Source of the DNA: Closterium sp. Naga37s-1 | Lineage: Eukaryota; Streptophyta; Zygnematophyceae; Desmidiales; Closteriaceae | DNA length: 64,000 nt | NCBI GenBank assembly: GCA_947471745.1 | Contig: CANJKZ010000011.1 | Span: 806,001 to 870,000 of the forward strand | Reading direction: 5' to 3' | Shown here: in pieces, positions 55,107 to 64,000 of the stretch | Layout of the letters: each line of letters opens with the position of its first letter | How positions within the stretch are numbered: the first letter of the stretch is position 1 | Made by a program: the position numbers and the translations under genes | The notes under the pieces: model-generated | What the model saw: the letters and a program-made list of their open reading frames with translations, nothing else | Database searches by the model: none | What the model was told of the DNA's origin: nothing

Positions 55107-58100
55107 CCTGCTGCCGTCGCGGCCCCTGCTGCCGTCGCGGCCCCTACTGCTGTCGCGGCCTCTGCCGTCGCGGCCCCTGCCGTCGCGGCCCCCTTGCTGT
55201 TGCGGCCCCTGCTGTCAAGGCCCCTGCTGTCGCGGCCCTGCCCTGCTGCCGCCCCGGTCGCGGCCCTGACCTAGACCGCCAGCTGCGGCCCTGCCCTGCA
55301 CCTGCCCCTGGTAAGCACCCGCGCCTCCTCGTCGCCTGCTGCCGCGCCGCGCCGCCTGCTGCCACACCGCGCTGCCAGGAACCGAGCTGCGCCGCCCTGC
55401 AGAGCCGCGCCGCCCAGCCGAGCCGCGCCGCTCCACCGAGCCGCGCCGCCCAGCCGAGCCGCGCCGCCCTACCGAGCCACGCTGCCCTACTCCTTGCACT
55501 GCGCCTGCTGCTACTGCTGCTTCTGCTGCCTTTGCTGCTACTACTGCCACTGCTGCTACTACTGCTACTATGGCTAGCCCTACTGTTCTCACCTTTGATG
55601 CTGAGGGGCGTGCAGTTTACTTTGACGTGTGGGTTGACGACCTGCAGCTCTTTCTTCAGTGTGACTCTAGGGATGGGGTATCCCTTTTCGATCACACGTC
55701 AGGTGTCTCCACTGCTCCTGCTGCCACTGCTGACAGTGTTGTTCGCTCGCAGTGGACCACTCGTGACGCTGTTGCTCGCCTTGCTGTTCGCAGTCACCTG
55801 CCGCCTGCTGAGCGCGCGCATTTTGGCCAGTACAAGACTGCTAAGTCTTTGTACGATGCTGTAGTTGCGCGCTACTCCTCCCCTGCCATTGGTGCCCTCA
55901 GCCGCTTCATGCTGGTGTACCTTTTCCCTGACCTTGCCGCCTTTGCCACAGTTGCTGACCTCATTACTCACCTCCGCACGAGTGACGCCCGCTACCGCGC
56001 TGCCCTTCCCACTGAGTTCTGTGCCAAGAACCCCACCCCCCATGTACATCACCCTTTACTACCTAGTCACCCGCCTCCCTGACTCCCTTGCTTCAGTAAG
56101 GGACCACTTTCTCTCCCTTTGCCCCACCGAGCTCACTGTCGACCTGCCAGAGGAGCGCCTCGCTGCAGCTGAGAAGAGTATCTTAGCTGTAGGTGCTTCT
56201 CGCGGCAACCGTCGCACCCCTTTCTTTGAGGGGTGTTCCCCTGTCCCCCTTCTCCCCTCTGTTGCTTCTGCTGCTGCTGTCGACCTCGTTGGCACTGAGG
56301 AGGTCGGGGCTGCGTCTGCTCCTAGTGGGAGGCGCCGCAATAGCAAGGGCAAGGGGAACAAGGGTGGTGGAGGGGATGGCGGGGGCGGCTGCGGAGGCGG
56401 TGGAGGAGGCGGAGGGGGTGGCGGTGGAGGTGGGGGTGGTGCCGGGAGTGGGGGCTTCAGTGGCGGCGGTGGAGGAGGTGGCGGCAGCGGCGGAGGTGGT
56501 GGAGGCAGCCGCAGCGGTGGTGGAGGCAGCGGCAGCGGTGGTGGAGGTGGCGGTGGCGGTGGTGCTGGTCGAGGTGCAGCCGCGCAGCGTGGAGGCTTTG
56601 GTGGTAGCCAGCGCCAGCAGCAGCCGCGTTCCCGTGAGACCCCGTCGGCCCAGCAGCTTCGTGAGTGGTACGCTGGGCGTGGGAGGTCTGGGGGTGCTGG
56701 TCCCTGCACTTACGTTCTTCGCACTGGCAGCCGTCGTGGGGAGACGTGTGGTCTGCCACACACTGCGCAGCGCTGCTTCGGTCGCCTGACTGTCGCCTGG
56801 CGCGCCCAGTTTCCTGACGCTGTTGAGCTCCCTCGCTGGGGTGATCTGCTTAGGCAGAATGTGGCTATCTTTGATCTTGATTTCGATGATATCCTTGCTG
56901 CCATGTATGCTTTGACTGATAGTGCTGAGGGTGACTGTTACCTGAGTGTCCCGCCCGACCCGGGCATTGAGGCTGCTGCTCTAGGTGCTAGTGCGTCTGC
57001 TGCTCCAGGTACTGGTGAGTCTGCTGCTCCAGGTGCTGGTGAGTCTGCTCTCTCTGGTACTGCACCTACTGAGGCCTTGCACACTTTCACACTTGACTCC
57101 GGTGCTTCGCGCTCTTTCTTTCGCGACAGCACCACACTCACGCCGCTCAGTCGGCCTGTCGCAGTCTCCCTGGCTGACCCCTCTGGGGGTCGAGTCCTTG
57201 CGCACTCTTCCACGGTTCTACCGTGTCCTGCGGCCCCGTCGGGCTTGCTGTCGGGACTCCACCTCCCCTCGTTCTCTACGAACCTGGTGAGTGGAGCTGA
57301 CCTCCAGGACGCGTGGGTTGACCAGTTCGCCCCTGGAGGTTAGAGTGTGACCCACTGCACTTGCTCTCGGACGGGCCGCCACCTGGCCACGTTCACCCGT
57401 CGGCCTGGGTCGAGTCTGTACACACTGACTACTGCGTCTCCTCCGGTCTCTGCGTCTGGTCAGGTAGCCGCGTCTAGTCAGGTGTTTGCTGCCGCGTCCA
57501 GGTCTAGTCCTACGTCTGCCCCCTGCTCGTGTCGTCCTCTGTCGCACGAGACTCTCCTTTGGCAACACCGCCTTGGTCACCCCTCCCTAAACCCTTGTCT
57601 CGGGTCTCCCCCGGTCCCTCCCTCCCCTTCCTCCGGGGCCTGCCCCTACCTGTGTTCCTTGTGTCGAGGGCCGGCAGCGTGCCGCTCCTCATTCCTCCAT
57701 GTTCCCTCCGACAGAGGCTCCTCTGCAGACTCTTCACATGGACGTGTACGGCCCAGCCCGCGTCCCTGGACAGGGTCACCAGCGTTACTTCCTGCTGGTC
57801 GTTGACGACAACTCACGTTACACCACAGTCTTCCCCTTGCGCAGCAAGGGTGAGGTCCCTGAGGTGTTGATCGACTGGATCCGCGGTACTTGTCGCCTGC
57901 TCAGCGAGCGTTTCGGCTAGGACCTTCCTGTTATGCGTCTGCACTCAGACAGAGGTGGTGAGTTTTCCTCCGACCTCCTGAGGGCCTTCTGTCGTGCGGA
58001 GGGCATCCGCCAGATGTTCACGCTTCCGGCCTCCCCACAGCAAAATGGGATTGCCGAGCGCCACATTGGCATGGTCATGGACGTCGCTCGTACGTCCATG

Positions 58101-60126
58101 ATCCATGCGGTTGCTCCCCATTTTCTGTGGCCATTCGCTGTTCAGTACGCTGCGCATCAGATCAACCTTCAGCCTCGTGTCTCCTTGCCGGAGACCACAC
58201 CTATTCTGCGGTGGACGGGGAAGGTTGGCGATTCGTCCGCGTTCCGTGTCTGGGGATCTCGAGCTTTTGTCCGTGATACTACAGCGGACAAGCTGTCCTC
58301 CCGTGCCGTTCCCTGCGTCTTCCTTGGCTTCCCCCCTGACGCACCCGGGTGGCAGTTCTACCACCCCACCTTGCGTCGTGTTCTGTCCTCTCAGGACGTC
58401 ACGTTTGACGAGTCGGTGTCTTACTACCGTCTCTTTCCCTACCGCACTGCCTCTCTCCCCCCCCCGCCGCTCTTCCTAGCACCAGGTACTCCTGCGGTCG
58501 ACCCCCTCCCCCCTCAGGGTCCTGCCCCCTCAGGTGTGTCTCAGGTGGACCCTGCCGAGCCGGTCGAGGTAGCTGTCGACTCAAGTGACGCTAGGGGTGC
58601 TGAGCCTGCGGGTGCGGGGCCTGCGGGTGCGGAGCCTGGGGGTGTTGAGCCTGAGCGTCTGGAGTCTGGGGGTGCTGAGTCTGGGGGTGCTGAGCCTGCG
58701 CGTGCTGAGTCTGGAGGTTCTCCGGGTGTCCCGTTGCGGCGGGAGCCCCTCTCTCCGTAGCGACTTCGTGAGTGGTACGCTCGGCGCTGTTGCAGTGCTA
58801 CTGGTGCTGCTGGTGCTGGAGCTGCTGGCGGTGCTACTGGTGCTGGAGCTGCTGGAGGTGCTGCTGGTGCTGGTGCTGCTGGAGGTGCTGCTGGTGCTGG
58901 AGCTGCTGGAGGTGCTGCTGGTGCTGGAGATGCTTGAGGTGCTGCTCGTGCTGGTGCTGCTGGAGGTGCTGCTGGTGCTGGAGCTGCTGGAGGTGCTGCT
59001 GGTGCTGGAGCTGCTGGAGCCGCTGGTCCTGGAGGTGCTCGTACTGGAGGTACTGGAGCTGCTGGGGCTGGTGGTACTGCGGGCGTTGGAGCTGCAGGTA
59101 CTGCTGCTGGTGGTGCTACGGGAGTTGTTACTGGAGACCCTGGAGCTGAGGGTACTGGTGCTGTCTATGCTGTTTCTGGAGGCGCTGCGCGGCCGCGGCC
59201 GTACTACGTTCCGCTCCTTCAGCAGGTTCTTGGTCCTGCTCCTGCTCCTCCATCAGGTTCTGTTCCTCTCTCGCCTTCTCCTGGTCCTGCTCCTCCTTTA
59301 CTGAGTCCACCGCCTGTCCAGTCACAGTCGTACTTACATGTCAGAATGTTATATTTGCAGTGGGGTACTCAATAGTGAGTACAGCCCAACTTAGGGTTTG
59401 CTATATGTACTCAAGTGCTTGCTAGTCCAATCCCTCTTTCTCGTTTCTAACTTTCAACTGCTGTTTCTAACATGGATTAAGAGCAGGTCGACCCTCACGG
59501 GTCGATCCTGTGCATGGGCCCACCTAAGCTTCCGCTGTCATCACTGCCCATCGCGCGCTTCGGGTGCGCGCTGTCTTTCTGCCCGACGCGCGCCCATGGC
59601 GCGCGGTCACTAGCGCGCGGCGGTTTTCTGCCCGTCGCGTCGCCCTCCAGAGCGCGCGATGACCTGCCTGCCCGTCGTGCGCCCCGAGGCGCGCGACGGT
59701 GCTCTGCCTTCCTGCCTGCCTGCCCGTCGTGTGCCCCGTGGCGCGCGATGGTGCCCTGCCTGCCCGTCGTGCGCCCCGTGGCGCGCGACAGTGCCCAGCC
59801 TGCCCGTCGTGCGCCCCGTGGTGCGCGACGGTGCCCTGCCTGCCCGTCGTGCGCCCCGTGGCGTGCGACGGTGCCCTGCCCGTCGTGCGCCCCGAGGCGT
59901 GCGGCGGTTTCGTCGCCTGTCGCAGCGCACCGTGGTCCCGCGCACCCCCCCCGCGGCCCCCTCAGGTCGCCTCGACAGGCGACGGGAGGGGCGACCTGGG
60001 GGGGGCCGCGCGTCGACCCCTTCTGTCGCCCTTCACGGCGCCCTGGGGGGACCGCGCGTCGGCCCCTCTCGTCTTCGTCGCGGCCCTGCCCCTGCCCTGT
60101 CGTCCTGCCCCGGCCCTGTTGTGGCC

Positions 60127-60162
<36 letters not shown>

Positions 60163-63100
60163 CCCCCCCCCCCTAACCTCCCTACCTGCCAGCTACCGCC
60201 CTCCCCTGTGTTAGGGTTTGGGGGTGGCGAGTATGGGGTGGTGGATCTGTGCGACTTTCCCTGCTCCTCCTCCTCCTCCGTCTCCCACTGCTGCAGCTGC
60301 CGCTGAGGGGGGTGGGTGTGTGGGAGCCTACGGAGTAGTGCTAGGGGGTGGAGTGTGAGTAGTGCTAGAGGTGCAGCAGGGGGTGTGTAACAGGGGGGTG
60401 CGACAGTGGGGGAGGTTGGGTGGAGGTAGCCGTCGTGTCGTCAGCAGCGCCAGTAGTCCGGAGGTGCGCCTCCGGTAGCCCAGCGAGCCTGCTGCGCCAG
60501 TCGCCCGTGGGTCCGTTGCTCCTGCCGCTCGTCTTAGCCGCGGAGCCAGTTACTCCTGTAGTCCGGAGGTGCGCTTCCGGTAGCCACAGTGCGCGCCGCT
60601 CCTGTTGCCCGTGTGTCTGCAGCTTCAGCCGTTGCCTCCTCTCTCCTTTCCTATCAGTCCAGCTCCTCCTCCTCACTTGCCCTCTGTGATATCCTCTAGT
60701 TTTGCTTGTATTTGTCAACTATAAACTGCTACTTCTTGTACTTGTACTCAGAATATGTGGTGACTTTGTGATCCACCCTGAGCTTGTTTTGCTTTGCTTG
60801 TTGTGCTGATTACACCCCACTTTGGCTATGGGGGTGTGTCAGAATGTTATATTTGTCTAGCCTGCAGTGGGGTACTCAATAGTGAGTACAGCCCAACTTA
60901 GGGTTTGCTATATGTACTCAACTGCTTGCTAGTCCAATCCCTCTTTCTCGTTTCTAACTTTCAACTGCTGTTTCTAACATTACAGCCGGCCTCTCCACTT
61001 CCTGGTCCTTCTCCTTACTCTGGACCGACTAGAGGTCTTACGGAGCGTCGTGAGCCTGAGTCGCGTCCTGTGTCGCCTGAGTCTCGTTCTTCGTCGCCTG
61101 TCCGCACTGCTCGCGCTGGTCGTCGTGTTTCGCGTCCGCGTCCTCCTCCTGTCCCTGGCACTCACTCTATGACTCTGCGTCCTTCCACTGCTCCACAGCG
61201 TGTCCCTCTGCCGTCTCCTCCTGCGTCCTCTCTTCCTGACGGTCCGGACCCGGAGTCTGACTCCCTTCGTGCTGCTAGTCCTACTGTCACGCGCTTTCTG
61301 GCCACTGCTGTCACTGACCCTTTGTTTGAGTCCTCTGCTGCGTCTGCTCTCGTTGCTGAGCTTGTTGACTTTGATGCAGCCTGTCGCCTAGACTACGCCA
61401 CTAGTCTTTTTGCTGAGTCTGCGTCTGCGTCTGTCTGTCCTCCGTCCGTCGGGGGTGAGTGTGCTCTTGGCACGGACGTCCTTGAGGACAGACAGGAGGA
61501 GTTTGAGTGCTTTGCCGCTGCTGTACCTCATCTCGTGTCCATGCTGCTTGCCCCTGAGGGAGACCCGGATGCACCAGACATCCCGACCCCGCGCTCTTAC
61601 GCAGAGGCGATAGAGGGTCCCTACTCCTCTCAGTGGCAGGCAGCCATGGACGCCGAGATGGCTTCCTGGAAGTCCACAGGCACCTACGTAGACGAGGTTC
61701 CCCCACCTGGGGCGAACATCGTCAGTGGCATGTGGATCTTCAGGGTGAAGCGGCCGCCGGGTTCTCCGCCTGTCTTCAAGGCACGTTACGTTGCACGTGG
61801 CTTCAGTCAGCGACAGGGAGTTGACTTCTTCCAGACCTTCTCCCCTACCCCGAAGATGACCACTCTTCGGGTACTGCTGCACGTCGCCGCTCAGCGTGAC
61901 TACAAGCTTCACTCGCTTGACTTCAGGACAGCCTTCCTACAGGGCAGCCTGCACGAGGAGATCTGGCTGCGCCGCCCACCTGGCTTCACTGGGTCGTTTC
62001 CTGTAGGTACCCAATGGAGCCTCCGGCGGCCAGTCTACGGTCTCCGCCAGGCACCCCGTGAGTGGCACGACACACTGAGGACGACTCTTGCTACTCTTGG
62101 TTTTGCTCCTTCCACTGCTGACCCGTCACTGTTTTTACGCACTGACACCACGCTGCCGCCGTTCTACATTCTCGTGTACGTAGACGACCTCGTCTTTGCT
62201 ACTGTTGACACTGAGGCACTCGCCCACGTGAAGTCGGAGCTGCAGAAGAGACACACGTGTACAGACCAGGGTGAACTGACAAGCTATCTTGGCTTGCGGA
62301 TCACCCGGGACAAAGCACAGCGCACCATTACCTTGACTCAGTCACACATGGTGCAGCAGGTCCTTCAGCGCTTCGGCTTCACGTACTCCTCGCCATAGTC
62401 CACTCCTCTGCCTACTGGTCACTCGCTCTCAGCTCCACCTTCGGACGAGTCCGTAGAGCCAAGTGGCCCGTATCCAGAGCTTGTGGGCTGCCTCATGTAC
62501 CTGATGACTTGCACACGACCTGACCTCGCATACCCTCTCAGCCTTCTGGCTTGCTACGTGGCTCCCGGTCGACACCGAAAGGTGCACTGGGATGCTGCGA
62601 AGAGGGTGTTGCGCTACTTGTGCAGTACGTCAGGCATGGGGCTCGTGCTTGGAGGACGGGCTCGAGTTGTCCTCACTGGTCACGCAGAAGCTTCCTGGGT
62701 TGACGACTTCGCTACGCAACGGTCGTCACAGGGTTACACCTTCAGCCTTGGCTCCGGCTCTGTCTCTTGGCGGTATACTCGCTCATCTTCTGTTCTCAGC
62801 TCCAGTTGTGAGGCTGAGATCTACGCTGGGGCCATGGCTGCACAGGAGTTACGTTGGCTCACCTACCTGCTGACCGACTTGGGAGAGAGGTGCCTCGTTC
62901 TCCTCCAGTTCTGTACGTCGACAACAAGGCCATGCTTGCCTTGTGTCAGGAGCACAGACTGGAGCACAGAACGAAGCACATTGCTTTGTGCTACTTCCTT
63001 GCTCGAGAGTTGCAGCAGCATGGTCAGCTTCGTCTTGCTTACGTGGCCTCTCAGGCCAACACTGCTGATGTTTTCACCAAGGCACTTCAGCCTTGTGATC

Positions 63101-63388
63101 ATCAGCGTTTCTGTACTGTTCTAGGCCTTGTACCTACTGTGCCTCACTTGCTTACTTCTTGACTTTGCTTGTACTGTACTCTCTACACATATACCTGCAT
63201 GCTTCCACTTGCTAGGTTGTGTTCACTGTATTGTTTGTTCTCTATATAACTCTGCATGTGAACTGGCCTTATAGCCATTTGCTTGTGCTCAGACTGAGTG
63301 TTGACTTTGTGATCCACCCTGAGCTTGCTTTGCTTTTCTTGACTGGTCCTGTGACCTCTTGTTCTCCCCCACTTTGCCTATGGGGGTG
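55107..63388 (+). mobile_element. Copia element G internal region (carries H)
   Basis: Parts: gag (55.57-56.8 kb) with a long Gly-rich tract and a CGLPHTAQRC knuckle-like motif, protease TLDSGASRSFF (57.1 kb), integrase (57.5-58.4 kb), Ala/Gly linker (58.5-59.3 kb), then insertion H, the rest of the linker, RT (61.6-62.4 kb) and RNase H (62.5-63.16 kb). The most complete gag-to-RNase H set in the window, but broken, about half a dozen breaks. Confidence 0.85.
59339..60979 (+). mobile_element. Small non-coding LTR element H inside G
   Basis: LTRs 59339-59472 and 60837-60979 (TGTCAGAATG to TTTCTAACA), one substitution and one 9-bp length difference, flanked by TTACA (59334-59338 and 60980-60984). 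Primer site TGGATTAAGAGCAGG. The 1.36-kb interior has GC-rich repeats, a poly-C tract at about 60127-60172 and two copies of a GGAGGTGCGCCTCC palindrome, but no pol domains. Its 3' end matches that of F, G and D (CTTTGTGATCCACCCTGAGC ... TATGGGGGTG), so it probably used their machinery. Among the youngest insertions here. Confidence 0.85.
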
Positions 63389-64000
63389 TGTCAAACTTAT
63401 ATGCTATAGTCTATCTAGGCTGTAGTGGGGTAGTTTATATAGGGTACAACACTTTTAGGTTTCCTACTTGTACCCACCTGCTTCCTAGTTCATTCATTCC
63501 GTTCCCGATTCTAACAATGGCTGCTCCACCTCTTCTGTCCGTCAGGGATGAGTCTGCCCTTGGCTGTGACGTCCTAGAGGACAAGCAGTTTGAGCTGGAG
63601 TTCTTAGCAGCCGCTTCCCCCTCTCTCTGCGCCATGCTGCTTTTCCTTGAGGGAGACCCCAACGCCCTTGACATACCGACACCTCGCACGTACCGTGAGG
63701 CAGTGTCAGGGGAGTGGGCCTCTTAGTGGAAAGCGGCTATGGACTCAAAGGTAGCATCTTGGAGATCCACAGGCACTTACGTCGACGCAGTTCCCCCTCC
63801 CAGGGCGAACATTGTCGATGGCATGTGGCTCTTCAAGGTGAAGCGGCCGACTGGTTCACCGCCCGTGTTCAAGGCGCGCTATCTGGCTAGGGGTTTTAGT
63901 CAGCGTGAGGGAGTTGAATTCTTCCATACCTTCGCCCCGACCCCGAAGATGATTACTCTTCGGGTGTTACTGCACGTAGCAGCACAGCCAGACTACGAGC

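Larger units (their letters stand above)
50379..63516 (+). mobile_element. Three-LTR Ty1/Copia composite (F + G)
   Basis: LTRs at 50379-50506, 54977-55106 and 63389-63516 (128-130 bp, TGTCAAACTTATATGC to TTCTAACA). ATGGC flanks only the outer ends (50374-50378 and 63517-63521); no duplication flanks the middle LTR. The outer LTRs differ at about 2 positions, while the middle one is clearly more divergent. Primer site TGGTATTATGAGCAGG follows the first LTR. F and G each carry coding parts on the plus strand. Both halves are broken. Confidence 0.85.
42976..64000 (+). mobile_element. Ty1/Copia element E, host of the nested insertions
   Basis: Older fossil copy, visible in three pieces: about 42976-43435 (Gln-rich integrase-RT linker, EEQERLEQERQLQQL), 50225-50378 and 63517-64000 (linker end and start of the RT domain, WLFKVKRPTGSPP, SQREGVEFF). 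The pieces are collinear and interrupted exactly at the target duplications of D and F/G. The 5' part was not found and the 3' end is outside the window. Broken; the oldest layer in this nest. Confidence 0.75.

Noticed and set aside
59500-60230. Open frames of over 200 codons in element H
   Set aside because: CpG-rich repeat DNA gives low stop density on every frame; no domain is visible.

Overview
The window is eukaryotic and plant-like, most probably from a streptophyte (green alga or bryophyte grade). The evidence is GT-AG introns in both host genes, plant-specific leucine-rich repeats (LxxNxLTGxIPxSI) with one repeat per 72-nt exon, a GINS subunit gene, Ty1/Copia elements with initiator-Met-type primer sites, and a plant-type telobox motif. 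A zygnematophyte such as Closterium is my guess from the style of the Copia family. That guess is weak.

Layout. 1-5 kb holds three unrelated Copia remnants (5' end of one on the minus strand; two 3' pol fragments on the plus strand). 5.08-37.65 kb is one minus-strand gene that ordinary ORF inspection misses. It has a signal-peptide exon, an LRRNT exon, 24 phase-2 LRR exons (22 of 72 nt and 2 of 69 nt), and a final exon with a Pro/Ser/Thr-rich linker and a C-terminal hydrophobic tail that looks like a GPI-anchor signal. Spliced in silico this gives 729 codons with consistent phases throughout. Its introns make up over 90% of the locus and are packed with minisatellites, the largest being about 9.2 kb of an 18-bp unit at 23.3-32.5 kb. 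They also carry a TIR transposon with an 8-bp target duplication and several TA-flanked, GTTCG-rich foldback elements. 38.77-41.90 kb is a second minus-strand gene, the GINS replication subunit PSF1, in six exons, also with minisatellite-filled introns.

42.98-64.0 kb is a nest of Copia elements. An old plus-strand copy (E) is split by a full-length minus-strand element (D, 43436-50224, TSD ACTAC) and by a 13.1-kb three-LTR composite (F+G, 50379-63516, TSD ATGGC). The G half carries a small non-coding LTR element (H, 59339-60979, TSD TTACA). All coding copies are broken.

The most unusual theme is that many of the minisatellites sit against splice sites and look like amplified pieces of them. 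Acceptor pyrimidine tracts have been expanded (23.3-32.5, 17.2, 15.8, 6.3 kb), and exon-end-plus-donor segments have been duplicated (19.1, 32.9, 40.4-40.7, 41.2 kb). The same pattern occurs in both host genes.
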